From: Novipirellula caenicola
GTDB taxonomy: Bacteria; Planctomycetota; Planctomycetia; Pirellulales; Pirellulaceae
Direction: 5' to 3'
DNA: 64,000 nucleotides
Assembly: GCF_039545035.1 (NCBI RefSeq)
Contig: NZ_BAABRO010000002.1
Location: 124,001-188,000, forward strand
The notes beneath the pieces were generated by a model. It saw only the letters and a list, made by a program, of their open reading frames with translations. It was not told the DNA's origin and made no database searches. Of the stretch, positions 10,073 to 20,524 are shown one piece after another. The position numbers and the translations under genes are program-made. Position 1 is the first letter of the stretch; the number at the start of each line of letters is the position of its first letter.

Positions 10073-12889
10073 GTGAGTAAATTTCATTCCCGATTGACGG
10101 TCGGCTCGACAATCACGGCGGAACGACTTGCGGCTGCCCCGTCGCTAGTTCGGCAGAGGATAATCCCACTCGGTTGCGCAATCCTGCTTAGCACACTGCT
10201 GCTTAGCAGCGTGGGCTGTCATCGCCAGTACTATCGCAAACAAGCCGATTGTGAAGTCAACATGTTGTTGGACGAGAAATCGCAACACATATCTCGGCCT
10301 CCCAACACGGCGTTGCGAATCGATGTCGATCGCCGCAGCCGGATGTTCAATCCATTCGACTTGGATTTTCAGCCGATTCCCACCGACGATCCCTCGTCGT
10401 ACGAGTACATGCAATGTGTCGATGGCCGGCGTGGTTATCCGCTGTGGGAAGCATCCGGGGTGACGAACACCGCCGAAAGTCCCGATTGGTGGCAATTTTT
10501 GCCACTCGACGAGGACGGCGTGTTGGTGCTGAACGCCGAAAACGCAGTTCGAATCGCGCTGTTGCATTCGCCCGAATACCAAGCCCAGCTCGAAGAACTG
10601 TATTTGGCCGCCCTGGATGTCAGCAACCAGCGGTTCCAATTCGATACCCAATTCTTTGGCGGTCTGCAGACGTTTTTGACCGCCGACGGTCGCCGTCGTA
10701 GCGGCGGCGGTGGTGACAGCAGCACTCGGTTCGAAGTCGGCACCTATAGCAGTGGCAGCCGTCCGCTTTCGCTCGAGCGTCGTTTTGCGACCGGTGGCGA
10801 ATTGATCGCGGGCGTTGCCAACAACATCGTCTGGGAATTGAGCGGTCCGAATTCGCAAAGTGCATCGACGATCTTTGATTTCACGTTGTTGCAACCGCTG
10901 TTGCGGGGTGCCGGTCGTGACCAAGTGCTCGAAGGCTTGACGTATGCCGAGCGAAACCTGCTCGCCAACGTTCGCGCGTTCGAACGTTATCGCCGCAGTT
11001 TCTTTTTAAACATCACAATCGGACGCGGATTGGAAAGCCAAGTCAGTACCGGCGGCCCAAACCTATCGATCAACGGACAAGGCTTTGGGACTGGCGGTGG
11101 CAGCGCGAGCGGTTACCTTGGTCTGCTACAAACTCAATTGCAGATCCGCAACCTCGAAGAGAACATTGCCCGCCAATCGGAAAACTTGCTGATCCTCGAA
11201 GACACCTTGATCGAGCAATTGACCACGATCCCGGATGACGCTGAAACGATCATCCGTCAACGGTTGCAAGTCGCCCAGGCCCAATCGAGTTTATTGCGTT
11301 CACAAAGCCAATTGGTCGCACAGCAAGCCGGCTACGAACGATCGGTCGACGCGTTTCTTCGCAACCTTGGTTTGCCACCGTATATCTGCGCACGGCTTGA
11401 AGACCCCATCTTGCAACGGTTTGAGTTGATCGACCGCGATCTACTTGGCCGCCGCGAACAATTGGCGTCGGTGCGAACCAACGTCGGACGATTGAATGTT
11501 TCGATCCTGGAACGAGCAACGTTCAAGGTGGACGAGGCGACCGGGTTGCCCGAGTCTCAGATCGAATGGAACGACGAATTGGCGAAATGGCTGTTGACAT
11601 TGAAGGGCGAAATTCAACCGCTCGCAGAATTCAACCGCACCTTGATCGTTGATGACCTGCCGCGAATCGCGGAAGATATCGAGCGATTTAACGAATCATT
11701 GGCCGAACGCCAAAGTCAAAATCGTCAATTGAGCAAGATGTACCAGGAACAGAAAACCCAAATCTGTTCGCTGCTGAACACATCGGAAATCGACGAGTCG
11801 CTGTTTGATATCGAAGGGTTGGATTCGCTCAGCGAAATATTGAAAGACCAATACGATCGACTCGGCGAGCGTTTGAACACCTATCAACAACGGATAGAGC
11901 AGCTCGACGCATCGATTGAGAAATTGGCAACACAAGGCCCCGAGGACACCGATCCACGCGTCGTGGCTCAAACGTTGCGAGATAACGTCATTCTGGTATC
12001 CCAAGACTTGTTGTCCGAACTGGCCGACGACGTGTTGACGTTGCAACTGATCCAGGCACGAGCCAGGACCGAAAGCGTGTTGCTTCCCGAGGTGGAAATC
12101 GAACCTGCAACCGCGCTGCAGATCGCTCGTGCGAATCGTCGCGATTGGGCCAATGCTCGTGCGAATTTGGTGGACCAATGGCGATTGATCGAGGTCGTCG
12201 CCAATGATTTGGAAAGTTCGCTTGATGTGGTCTTCAATGGCGACGTGCAAAATGTCGGAAACAATCCGTTGGACCTGCGTTCATCGACGGGACGTTTGCG
12301 AGTCGGATTGCAATGGGATGCCCCGATCACGCGTTTGATCGAGCGGAACAATTACCGTGCGATCTTGATCGCCTACGAACAAGCCAAACGAGAGTATTAT
12401 GGTTTCGAAGACGATGTGTGGCAGCAGCTGCGTGCTGAGATTCGCCAGCTTCAGGCGAACCGTTTGACCTTCGAACTCGGTCGCCAAGCGGTCAGCATCG
12501 CCGCGTCTCAAATCGAATTGAATGCCGACATTCGAGCACTCAACGATGCTCGGGGTCGAAGCAGCGGTCCGACTGCCGCTCGTGATGCGATCAGTGCGTT
12601 GAACGACTTGTTGGACGCACAGAACTCGCTGCTGAACATCTTCGTTAACTACGAAGTCGTTCGCCGCAGCTTGGACTTTGACCTCGGCACGATGGAATTG
12701 ACTGCCGAAGGATTGTGGATTGATCCAGGCAAATTGGATCCCGATTACCTGCTGACGCTGTCCGGGACACGCGAATCGGGCATGATCGGCGGCTGCAACG
12801 ATTGTTGTTTGCCATCGCGTCCGCAGCCACGTGCACCGGACTACAGCTTGATGCAGCAGTTCGACGGCGGTCAAACGCTCGTGGAATAA
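10073..12889 (+). CDS. TolC-type outer membrane protein, unusually long
   Basis: A 938-residue protein read from a GTG at 10073. An export segment (about residues 30-48, IPLGCAILLSTLLLSSVG) precedes Cys49, so a lipoprotein signal is possible, though the residue at -3 is Ser. The segment LNAENAVRIALLHSPEYQAQLEELYLAALDV is the standard TolC/OEP repeat start (one residue per channel helix entry), and EIEPATALQIARANRRDWANARANLVDQW is the start of the second half. Between the halves is a long helical coiled-coil insert of about 250 residues (near 420-680) that ordinary ~450-residue TolC proteins lack. The last residues include a Cys cluster (GGCNDCCLP). The family forms trimeric export channels; no inner-membrane pump gene lies next to it. 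Confidence 0.85.
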   Translation: MSKFHSRLTVGSTITAERLAAAPSLVRQRIIPLGCAILLSTLLLSSVGCHRQYYRKQADCEVNMLLDEKSQHISRPPNTALRIDVDRRSRMFNPFDLDFQPIPTDDPSSYEYMQCVDGRRGYPLWEASGVTNTAESPDWWQFLPLDEDGVLVLNAENAVRIALLHSPEYQAQLEELYLAALDVSNQRFQFDTQFFGGLQTFLTADGRRRSGGGGDSSTRFEVGTYSSGSRPLSLERRFATGGELIAGVANNIVWELSGPNSQSASTIFDFTLLQPLLRGAGRDQVLEGLTYAERNLLANVRAFERYRRSFFLNITIGRGLESQVSTGGPNLSINGQGFGTGGGSASGYLGLLQTQLQIRNLEENIARQSENLLILEDTLIEQLTTIPDDAETIIRQRLQVAQAQSSLLRSQSQLVAQQAGYERSVDAFLRNLGLPPYICARLEDPILQRFELIDRDLLGRREQLASVRTNVGRLNVSILERATFKVDEATGLPESQIEWNDELAKWLLTLKGEIQPLAEFNRTLIVDDLPRIAEDIERFNESLAERQSQNRQLSKMYQEQKTQICSLLNTSEIDESLFDIEGLDSLSEILKDQYDRLGERLNTYQQRIEQLDASIEKLATQGPEDTDPRVVAQTLRDNVILVSQDLLSELADDVLTLQLIQARARTESVLLPEVEIEPATALQIARANRRDWANARANLVDQWRLIEVVANDLESSLDVVFNGDVQNVGNNPLDLRSSTGRLRVGLQWDAPITRLIERNNYRAILIAYEQAKREYYGFEDDVWQQLRAEIRQLQANRLTFELGRQAVSIAASQIELNADIRALNDARGRSSGPTAARDAISALNDLLDAQNSLLNIFVNYEVVRRSLDFDLGTMELTAEGLWIDPGKLDPDYLLTLSGTRESGMIGGCNDCCLPSRPQPRAPDYSLMQQFDGGQTLVE

Positions 12890-12916
12890 CGGCCTGCTAA
12901 AAACGGCCTGTCGCAT

Positions 12917-12967
12917 CACGGATCCGCCGGCAACCGCGACGTCATCGCGTCGCGTTGCCGATCCGTG
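12917..12967. terminator. Long imperfect hairpin between convergent genes
   Basis: The ends CACGGATC (12917-12924) and GATCCGTG (12960-12967) are exact inverted copies, and most of the inside also pairs (CGGCAAC and CGACG against CGTCG and GTTGCCG). It lies between the stop of the TolC-type gene (plus) and the stop of the aldo/keto reductase (minus). No U-run follows on either strand, so it may be a bidirectional transcript-end structure rather than a classical intrinsic terminator. Confidence 0.5.
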
Positions 12968-12976
12968 GTGAACCCT

Positions 12977-13873
12977 TTATGCCAGTTCGGCAACGCGTTG
13001 ACCGATCGCTTGGTACAGATCCTCTGGAAGAGCGCCTTTTTGAGCCGCGGAAATGTTTTCGGCCAGATGTTCTCGATTGCATGTGCCCACGATCGTGGTA
13101 TGACAATGGGGATGCGACAGCGTGTAACGCAGAATCAGCTCCGCGCGTGACATTCCTTCGGGCCGCAATTCGTCCAGATTCGCGCGAGTCCAAACATCGT
13201 CAAGCGCCGGACGCTTGATCTCGGCGTCGGGACCGCCGTGGGCGATCCCGCCCCGTAAAATGATTCCCGCACCGTTGTTAGCCGCATCCGATATCGCTTG
13301 ATGATGTTCGGGAGCGAGTGCCGAATAGGGAACTTGAAACGTGTCAAACACGCCTAACTTCATCAACTTGGTCATTTCGGGCAATTTGGTCGAAATGCCG
13401 ATGAAGCGGATCAGCCCCTGCGAGCGAAATTCGACCAACTGACGAATCAATCCTTGGCGTTCCAATGTTTCCGCATCACCACCGTGGAACTGCAGCAGAT
13501 CCAGATGCCCGGTCTGTAACCTGGCCAAGCTCGTTTCCAAATTGCGCTGGATGACATCCTTTTTCCATTGATGATCAATTTCCAAATGGTCCTCGTGTTG
13601 CGTGTACACGCATCCGCACTTGCTAGCCAAAAAGTACTCGGACCGTCGTGATCCAATAAAACGACCGATCCGCGATTCGCTAACACCATAGTCCGGCGCG
13701 GTGTCGATGAAATTGATCCCTGAATCGAGCACTAAATTCAGGAACGCCTCGGCATCCTGGTCGCTCACCTCACGAACGCCCCATGTTTTTGGCCCTCGAA
13801 GCCCCATGCTGCCGTAACCAAGCTGAGTGACTTCGATGCCGGTGCGTCCGAGTTTTCGAGTGGGCAATTTCAT
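12977..13873 (-). CDS. Aldo/keto reductase
   Basis: A 298-residue NADPH-type oxidoreductase of the aldo/keto reductase family. The barrel start LGRTGIEVTQLGYGSMGLRG and the catalytic tetrad are visible: Asp57 and Tyr62 in NFIDTAPDYG, Lys85 in LASKCG and the His of LLQFHGGD near residue 129. The late segment ILRYTLSHPHCHTTIVGTCNREHLAENI fits the cofactor-binding end of the barrel. No signal peptide, so it is cytoplasmic. The substrate cannot be told from sequence. It is divergent from the sulfatase at 14127 and convergent with the TolC-type gene. Confidence 0.9.
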   Translation of the reverse strand: MKLPTRKLGRTGIEVTQLGYGSMGLRGPKTWGVREVSDQDAEAFLNLVLDSGINFIDTAPDYGVSESRIGRFIGSRRSEYFLASKCGCVYTQHEDHLEIDHQWKKDVIQRNLETSLARLQTGHLDLLQFHGGDAETLERQGLIRQLVEFRSQGLIRFIGISTKLPEMTKLMKLGVFDTFQVPYSALAPEHHQAISDAANNGAGIILRGGIAHGGPDAEIKRPALDDVWTRANLDELRPEGMSRAELILRYTLSHPHCHTTIVGTCNREHLAENISAAQKGALPEDLYQAIGQRVAELA

Positions 13874-14126
13874 AGTTTCTATCGGTGTTTAACAGGACTA
13901 GGGGAGTGATCCGAGGTTGCGAGCAGAGTCTACGAAGCAGGTTGCATGCCATTTGGTTTAGAAATCGCTGCGGGGCAAACATGGACGTTGGTTCGTCATC
14001 AGAACGAAAAAGATTCGAATCGACAAACCGCGATCGCTCGGCTGGATTCCGCAGCATCTCGCAGCGACTATATTAAGGGTTCTTGTCGCTACGACCTACC
14101 CTCGATCCTACCTGCGGAGTTCATCA

Positions 14127-15881
14127 ATGCCTCGCATCGCATTGTTCCACCACTTAACGTCCCCCAGCTTACTGCGACCTCAGCGGTTGTTGACTCGAAT
14201 CTTTCTCTGCGTCCTTTTTCTGACGACTTTCCCAATGGTCGCTCTCGCGGGCGAGCGTCCCAACGTGTTGTTGATCTGCGTCGACGACCTGAAGCCCACG
14301 ATCGGTTGCTTTGGAGATCCGATCGCCGTCACGCCCAATATCGATGCGTTGGCAAAACGAGGTGTCCGTTTTGATTCGGCGTACTGCAATCAAGCCGTTT
14401 GCTCGCCGAGCCGCAATTCGTTAATGACGGGGCTGCGTCCGCAAACGATTGGTGTCTATGACTTGCCCACCCATTTTCGATTGGCAACCGCCGAGTTGAC
14501 CGCACAGGATCCCCAACGAGGCGAAGTGTTAACGCTGAGTCAACACTTCAAAAACAACGGTTATCTCGCTCAGGGGCTTGGTAAAATCTACCACGTCGGG
14601 CACGGCAACATCGACGACAAAGCATCATGGAGCATGCCGTCATGGCGTCCCAAGGCCCCCAGCTATGTGTTGGACGCCAGTCTGAAAAACATCGTGCCCG
14701 ATGCCAAAGGTCGAAAACGGGGTCCGGCAACCGAAGCGGCGGACGTGTCGGACGATACGTATGCCGATGGCCAAGTCGCATTGGAAACGATCGAGCGAAT
14801 TGCGAAAGCGAAACAGACGCCGGACCAGCCCTTCTTTATCGCGACCGGTTTTCTAAAACCCCACCTCCCCTTCGTCGCTCCAAAGAAATACTGGGACCTC
14901 TACGACCCGGCCAAATTGCCGATGCCCGAGGTGACATCACCGCCGACCGGTGCGCCTTCGTATGCGGCTACCAGCGGCGGTGAGCTTCGCAACTATAGCG
15001 ACATGCGAAGCACCGGCCCCATTGACGAGTCGACCACACGTCATTTGATTCACGGCTACTACGCGGCAACAAGTTACGCGGACGCGCAAATTGGTAAAGT
15101 CATCGACGCAATCGACCAGCATGGTTTCGCCGATAACACCATCATCGTGCTGTGGGGCGACCACGGATGGCATCTGGGAGACCACGGCATGTGGTGCAAG
15201 CACACCAACTACGAGCAGGCCGCCCGGATCCCGGTGATCATTTCCGCTCCCGGTGCTGCCCGCGGCGCGACGACTGCTGCGATGATCGAAACGGTTGATA
15301 TCTATCCGACGTTGGTCGAATTGGCAGGCATCGAAACGGCGGAGAACCTGGATGGCGTCAGTCAAGCGGCAGTCGTTCAAAACCCAACGGAACATGTACG
15401 CGATTACGTAACTCACGTTTATCCCCGTGGGTCACGACTCGGCCGAGCGATCCGCAACTCGCGTTACCGCATGGTCCATTGGAAAGAGGTCGGAGCGAAG
15501 CCGGAAACGGCCGAGATTGAACTTTACGACTATCAAACCGATCCGCTCGAGACTCAGAACATTGCCAGCAAATATCCTGAAGTGGTCGCCAAGATGGTTG
15601 CGATACTTGACCAGCAACCCGAGCCCAAACCGCAATGGAAAACGCCCAAACAGCGAGCCGCCGCGGCAGAAAAATTGAAACGGGACCAGGAAAAACGGGC
15701 TCAGAATGCCAAGTCGCGGAAGGGCATGTTTGCCAAACGCGATCGCGACCAAGACGGATTCTTGACGCTCGAAGAGTTTTTGCTGCATCAACCCGATCCC
15801 GACGAGGCTCCTAAGCGCTTCCCAAAATTCGACAAAAACAACGACCAGAAACTCTCGGAAAACGAATTCGTTTATCCCTGA
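14127..15881 (+). CDS. Secreted sulfatase with C-terminal EF-hand pair
   Basis: A 584-residue exported sulfatase. After a signal segment (about residues 22-41) the first metal-binding motif appears in NVLLICVDDLKP. Cys92 of CSPSRNS is the residue converted to formylglycine in type I sulfatases; late motifs are WGDHGWHLGDHGMWCKH. The layout resembles iduronate-2-sulfatase-like enzymes, which cut sulfate esters from polysaccharides. A basic Lys/Arg/Ala-rich helix (about 495-535) joins the catalytic part to two EF-hand loops, DRDQDGFLTLEE (539-550) and DKNNDQKLSENE (569-580), the second with Gln in place of the usual Gly. Calcium binding is inferred. Planctomycetes are rich in such enzymes for marine sulfated glycans. 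Confidence 0.92.
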   Translation: MPRIALFHHLTSPSLLRPQRLLTRIFLCVLFLTTFPMVALAGERPNVLLICVDDLKPTIGCFGDPIAVTPNIDALAKRGVRFDSAYCNQAVCSPSRNSLMTGLRPQTIGVYDLPTHFRLATAELTAQDPQRGEVLTLSQHFKNNGYLAQGLGKIYHVGHGNIDDKASWSMPSWRPKAPSYVLDASLKNIVPDAKGRKRGPATEAADVSDDTYADGQVALETIERIAKAKQTPDQPFFIATGFLKPHLPFVAPKKYWDLYDPAKLPMPEVTSPPTGAPSYAATSGGELRNYSDMRSTGPIDESTTRHLIHGYYAATSYADAQIGKVIDAIDQHGFADNTIIVLWGDHGWHLGDHGMWCKHTNYEQAARIPVIISAPGAARGATTAAMIETVDIYPTLVELAGIETAENLDGVSQAAVVQNPTEHVRDYVTHVYPRGSRLGRAIRNSRYRMVHWKEVGAKPETAEIELYDYQTDPLETQNIASKYPEVVAKMVAILDQQPEPKPQWKTPKQRAAAAEKLKRDQEKRAQNAKSRKGMFAKRDRDQDGFLTLEEFLLHQPDPDEAPKRFPKFDKNNDQKLSENEFVYP

Positions 15882-15932
15882 ACACGGTCCGCTGCCGCCT
15901 GAATCCACGACACGTTGCGATTGGAAAACTCG

Positions 15933-16346
15933 ATGAAGCCAGTCAAATCACTCAGCCATATCGGGATTGCGGTTCGAGCGATCGAATCGCAACGAGCTTT
16001 CTACGAAGACGTGTTAGGGGGGACATTTGAAGGAATCGAAGAGGTTCCAAGCCAGCATGTCCGGGTGGCATTTTTTAAAATCGGCGATGTCCGCATCGAA
16101 CTGTTGCAAGCGACTGATCCGCAAAGTCCGCTCGCACGTTTTATCGACAAACGCGGCGAAGGGCTTCATCACCTGGCCTTCGTCGTGGACGATCTTTGCC
16201 AACGCATCGATCAGATCAAGCGAATCGGACTCACGATGATCGACACGGTGCCGCGTCCCGGGGCGGATCAAATGGATGTCGCATTTATACATCCGAACAG
16301 TTGTGGAGGTGTTTTGACAGAATTGTGTCAGAGTCGCACGGAGTGA
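15933..16346 (+). CDS. mce: Methylmalonyl-CoA epimerase
   Basis: A 137-residue glyoxalase-fold protein. It converts (S)- to (R)-methylmalonyl-CoA, feeding the mutase encoded just downstream. Typical signatures are LSHIGIAVRAIESQRAFYEDVLGG at the start, GEGLHHLAFVVDDL with its metal-binding His, and the end VAFIHPNSCGGVLTELCQ with the final Glu ligand. The ATG at 15933 is chosen over a TTG at 15915, because the conserved first strand begins right after it and GGAAAA lies just upstream. A 52-bp gap separates it from mutA, so the three genes are probably co-transcribed. Confidence 0.93.
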   Translation: MKPVKSLSHIGIAVRAIESQRAFYEDVLGGTFEGIEEVPSQHVRVAFFKIGDVRIELLQATDPQSPLARFIDKRGEGLHHLAFVVDDLCQRIDQIKRIGLTMIDTVPRPGADQMDVAFIHPNSCGGVLTELCQSRTE

Positions 16347-16398
16347 TTGACATCGATTACAATGAGGGCGGTCGGTTCCGAATTGAGACACCGAGTCG

Positions 16399-18123
16399 AT
16401 GGCGTCCATCATGCTTGATCCCAAATGCTTTTCCGCGCAATACTCGACCGCGCCAACGGATGCGTGTTCCCAAACCGATACGTCTCGCTCGGCAGCCTCG
16501 GCTGACCTTCATCAACCGCCCAGTCAAAACCATGCCGCCGATTGGTGCACCGATGACGGCATCGTGTTGCAACCGCTCTACACTCGCTCGGCCACGGAGA
16601 CGTCGCCATGCATGATCGCGGATCGTAATTTTCTACTTCGCGGCGTCACGAAGGAACTCGGCAGCGAGATCGAAGTCGATCTTCGCCAGCGTCATGCCCA
16701 TCCTGATCCCGAATTGACCAACCAAGCGGTGCTGGACGATCTACAGGGAGGAGTCCGCTCGATTGAATTGCGTTTGGACCGTGCAATCCGCTCAGGATCA
16801 TGGCAAGCGTTTTGCCCACACGGCGAGCGTGCCAACGAGGGACCGCACGGCGCTGAGGAACAGCAAGACCGCGAGGGGTTGGGGAACGACGGCGTGATGC
16901 TTTACGAGGCGAGTGATTTTGACACGGCACTCGCTTCGGTCCCGCTGGATCAAACCGCCATCGCACTCGATGCGGGTAACGGTTTCCTAGCCGCCGCCGC
17001 GTTATTGGCGAGGCTATGGGAACGCCGCGGTGTCGATCCTGCCCAGGCTCGCGGCGGTTTCAATGCCGACCCGATTGGCTCCCTTTCGCGTGATCCTTCG
17101 CTCGCCCGGCTTCGTGGCAAATCGATGCACGGCTTATCCGATCTTGCCGCCTGGACTTCGCGAACCTATCCGCATGTTACCTCCGTCGCAGTCGATAGCA
17201 CGCCGTATTACGACGCCGGATCCACGGACACCCAAGAACTGGCGTTCTCGATCGCCACCGCGGTGCAGTACCTGCGAACGATGACGACGCCGCGTGTTCC
17301 GCAAACCGAAACACTGACGATCGACCAAGCGGTCGCGCAGATCATGTTCCGTTTCAGTCTCGGCACGGACCATTTCCTTTCCATTGCAAAACTTCGAGCG
17401 GCACGTGTGTTATGGGCTCGCGTGATCCAAGCATGTGGTGGGTCGCCATCGGCGATGAAGATCCAAACATGCACCAGTTCTCGAGTGATGGCGGATCGCG
17501 ACATTAATCTCAATTTGCTCCGCAACTGTACCGCCGTGTTTTCGGGACTAATCGGCGGCGCTGATGTGATCACATCGCTGCCACTGGATCACGCCATCCA
17601 ATTGCCCGACGAATTTGGACGGCGAATGGCACGCAACACGTTGCTGATCTTGCGTGACGAAGCGCAACTGCGGCGTGTGGTCGACCCAAGTGGCGGAAGC
17701 TACTTTTTGGAAACGCTAACCAATCAACTGTGCGATCAAGCGTGGACGCTGTTTCAAGAAGTCGAGCAGCGCGGCGGCATGCTCGCCTGCGTTCGTAACG
17801 GTTGGATCGCAAAACAAATCGCGCAGTCCGCCGAAAAATGGGCGAGCCAGTTTGCTTTTGGCGAGAAAACCGTTGTCGGAGTGACCAAGTTCGTTCATGC
17901 TCGCGACCGGATCGTTCGCCGGGCTCCGCCGGATGTGGACCGGCTGCGGCAAATCGCGATCACTAGGTTCGCGGAACATCACGATGCCCAAGTCGCGATC
18001 CCGCTGCTCGAACACGGCCCCAACCTCGCCGAGGCGATGTTCGTCGCAGCCCGTGGCGGCGCATCGATTCCGCAATTGAATCGTCTGCTAGGAGATCAAG
18101 TCAGTCGAGAGGTGTCATCGTGA
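16399..18123 (+). CDS. mutA: Methylmalonyl-CoA mutase small (beta) subunit
   Basis: A 574-residue protein homologous to the mutase barrel. Recognisable parts are [33 protein letters not shown], the segment [31 protein letters not shown] and [16 protein letters not shown]. There is no DxHxxG cobalamin motif, so this is the non-catalytic partner of the large subunit in the heterodimer. Its last codons overlap the next gene, a sign of translational coupling. The first 85 residues are low in family similarity, and an internal ATG at 16411 is an alternative start. Confidence 0.9.
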   Translation: MASIMLDPKCFSAQYSTAPTDACSQTDTSRSAASADLHQPPSQNHAADWCTDDGIVLQPLYTRSATETSPCMIADRNFLLRGVTKELGSEIEVDLRQRHAHPDPELTNQAVLDDLQGGVRSIELRLDRAIRSGSWQAFCPHGERANEGPHGAEEQQDREGLGNDGVMLYEASDFDTALASVPLDQTAIALDAGNGFLAAAALLARLWERRGVDPAQARGGFNADPIGSLSRDPSLARLRGKSMHGLSDLAAWTSRTYPHVTSVAVDSTPYYDAGSTDTQELAFSIATAVQYLRTMTTPRVPQTETLTIDQAVAQIMFRFSLGTDHFLSIAKLRAARVLWARVIQACGGSPSAMKIQTCTSSRVMADRDINLNLLRNCTAVFSGLIGGADVITSLPLDHAIQLPDEFGRRMARNTLLILRDEAQLRRVVDPSGGSYFLETLTNQLCDQAWTLFQEVEQRGGMLACVRNGWIAKQIAQSAEKWASQFAFGEKTVVGVTKFVHARDRIVRRAPPDVDRLRQIAITRFAEHHDAQVAIPLLEHGPNLAEAMFVAARGGASIPQLNRLLGDQVSREVSS

Positions 18124-20363
18124 ATCCGGTTCCAAACTTTGCCAACGTGCCACTGCGTGATGATTCCCCTGAGCAAACTGCGACTGCGAGACCGAGCGAC
18201 GGCTGCTGGCCGGATGCCAATGGAACGATACAGGAACCATCCATCCCACCCGCCGCGTCAGCAACGCAAACCGACGAATTGATTCGCATCCGACCGATCT
18301 ACACCGCCGCCGATTTGGTTGGTTTAGAGCATTTGGATTCGCTGCCAGGTGCGGCTCCGTTTGTTCGCGGTCCACACGAAACCATGTATCGCGAGCGACC
18401 GTGGACGATCCGGCAATACGCAGGCTTCTCGACCGCCGAAGACTCCAACGCTTTTTTTCGTCACAACGTGGCTGCGGGACAGCGTGGATTAAGTGTTGCA
18501 TTTGATTTGCCAACCCATCGCGGCTACGACTCGGACCATCCTCGCGTCGCCGGTGATGTTGGCATGGCTGGCGTGGCGATCGATAGCATCGAAGACATGC
18601 GGATTTTGTTCCACGACATTCCGCTGGACAAAATGAGTGTCTCGATGACCATGAACGGCGCCGTGTTGCCGATCATGGCAATGTATTTGGTGGCCGCCGA
18701 GGAACAAGGCGTCCAGGCAAGCCAGTTGCAGGGCACGATTCAAAATGACATTTTGAAAGAGTTTCTGGTCCGCAACACTTACATCTATCCGCCCGACGCC
18801 AGCATGCGGATCGTGGCGGACATTCTGCATTACACGACCGAGCGGATGCCGCGGTTCAACAGCATCAGCATCAGCGGCTACCACATGCAAGAAGCCGGTG
18901 CGACTGCCGATCTCGAATTGGCCTACACGCTTGCCGATGGTTTGGAATACATCCGAGCGGGAGTCAATGCAGGTTTGCACGTCGACCAATTTTGCCCGCG
19001 TTTTTCTTTCTTTTGGGGCATCGGCATGGACTACTTTATGGAAGTAGCCAAGCTGCGTGCCGCTCGATTGATGTGGGCTGAGATTGTCAAAACGTTTGGC
19101 CCGAGCAACCCCAAGAGCATGTGTTTGCGAGCACACTGCCAAACCAGCGGTTACAGTTTGGTCGCGCAAGACGTCTACAACAACGCAACACGGACGTGCA
19201 TCGAAGCGATGGCGGCGACACATGGGCACACTCAATCGCTACACACCAACGCGATCGACGAGGCGTTTGCACTTCCCAGCGATTTTTCCGCTCGCATCGC
19301 CCGCAACACCCAGCTTTTCCTACAGCACGAAACGGATACCTGCAAAGTCGTCGACGCTTGGGGCGGCAGCTATTTCGTGGAACGGTTGACGCATGACTTG
19401 ATCACCCGAGCCCAGCAACATATTGATGAAATCGAAGCCGCCGGTGGGATGACCAAAGCGATTCAAATGGGAATCCCTCGGCAGCGAATCGAAGAGGCGG
19501 CCACTCGAGCTCAGATGAATATCGAATCGGGTTCGACGATCGTGGTTGGATTGAATCGATATTGTTTGCCCAGCCAAGATGAATTCCGAGTTCGCAAAAT
19601 CGACAACGCCGCGGTACTGCAGAACCAACTCGACCGGCTTAATCGTTTGCGTGCTGAACGTGATCCGGCTGAATTGCAGCGAAGTTTGGCGACACTGCGT
19701 GATGCAGCGTCGGATCCCAAAACCAACCTATTGGCGGCTGCCGTGGATGCTGCTCGCGCAAGAGCCACGGTCGGTGAAATCAGTGATGCCCTCGAATCGG
19801 TCTATGGTCGCTATTCGGCTCCGCCGCGTGTCGTACGAGGCGTCTATTCGTCCGGAGCAAAACACAACGATTCGTTTTCAGCAGTACAACAACGAGTCGC
19901 CGAGTATTCCGATGCGGCGGGACAGACGCCACGGATCTTGGTTGCCAAGATGGGCCAAGATGGTCACGATCGTGGACAAAAAGTAATTGCATCGGCACTG
20001 GCCGATATGGGGTTCGATGTTGTCATTGGACCGCTGTTCCAAACTGCCGAAGAAACGGCCGCTGCGGCGATCGAGCAGATTGTGCAAGTGATCGGTGTCA
20101 GCTCGCTGACCGCCAACCATTTGACGCTCGTTCCGATCCTGCATAATGAACTGGTTCGACGCGGTCACGAACAGATCATGATTGTTGTCGGAGGCGTCGT
20201 GCCGCCTCAAGATTACGAGGTGTTGTATGAAGCCGGCGCCACGGCAATCTTTGGGCCTGGAACCAAAATCGCGGATGCCGCGTTGGTGTTGATCGAACAG
20301 CTCGAAGCGACCTTGGCCAACGTCACTCATACTGGTGAGGACGCGAACCCCGTTTCAGGGTAA
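18120..20363 (+). CDS. mutB: Methylmalonyl-CoA mutase large (alpha) subunit
   Basis: A 747-residue cobalamin-dependent mutase that interconverts (R)-methylmalonyl-CoA and succinyl-CoA. The barrel includes [18 protein letters not shown] with the active-site Tyr, [15 protein letters not shown] and [16 protein letters not shown]. The C-terminal B12 domain has [10 protein letters not shown] with the lower cobalt ligand His616, followed by [12 protein letters not shown] and [12 protein letters not shown]. The GTG start at 18120 overlaps the mutA stop (GTGA), so the two are translated together. With mce upstream, the set closes the propionyl-CoA route to succinyl-CoA. The first ~50 residues are poorly conserved and may be a linker. 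Confidence 0.96.
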   Translation: MNPVPNFANVPLRDDSPEQTATARPSDGCWPDANGTIQEPSIPPAASATQTDELIRIRPIYTAADLVGLEHLDSLPGAAPFVRGPHETMYRERPWTIRQYAGFSTAEDSNAFFRHNVAAGQRGLSVAFDLPTHRGYDSDHPRVAGDVGMAGVAIDSIEDMRILFHDIPLDKMSVSMTMNGAVLPIMAMYLVAAEEQGVQASQLQGTIQNDILKEFLVRNTYIYPPDASMRIVADILHYTTERMPRFNSISISGYHMQEAGATADLELAYTLADGLEYIRAGVNAGLHVDQFCPRFSFFWGIGMDYFMEVAKLRAARLMWAEIVKTFGPSNPKSMCLRAHCQTSGYSLVAQDVYNNATRTCIEAMAATHGHTQSLHTNAIDEAFALPSDFSARIARNTQLFLQHETDTCKVVDAWGGSYFVERLTHDLITRAQQHIDEIEAAGGMTKAIQMGIPRQRIEEAATRAQMNIESGSTIVVGLNRYCLPSQDEFRVRKIDNAAVLQNQLDRLNRLRAERDPAELQRSLATLRDAASDPKTNLLAAAVDAARARATVGEISDALESVYGRYSAPPRVVRGVYSSGAKHNDSFSAVQQRVAEYSDAAGQTPRILVAKMGQDGHDRGQKVIASALADMGFDVVIGPLFQTAEETAAAAIEQIVQVIGVSSLTANHLTLVPILHNELVRRGHEQIMIVVGGVVPPQDYEVLYEAGATAIFGPGTKIADAALVLIEQLEATLANVTHTGEDANPVSG

Positions 20364-20524
20364 GTCTGGGCCGCTAAATCGTGGTCGATCCAGCCTGATT
20401 GAGACTCTGGCTTCTGCAGCTTTTCGGCCGCCTTATCGCAGACTTCGAGGACCGCCGAAGATTTTGGTCTTCCGCCGTTTGTGCTCGGCTGATGCAGAAA
20501 GCACTTGCCCCTGGAAGTGGCAAG

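Noticed and set aside
10145-10924. A 259-codon minus-strand frame within the TolC-type gene
   Set aside because: Antisense shadow; the plus strand has the TolC repeat motifs.
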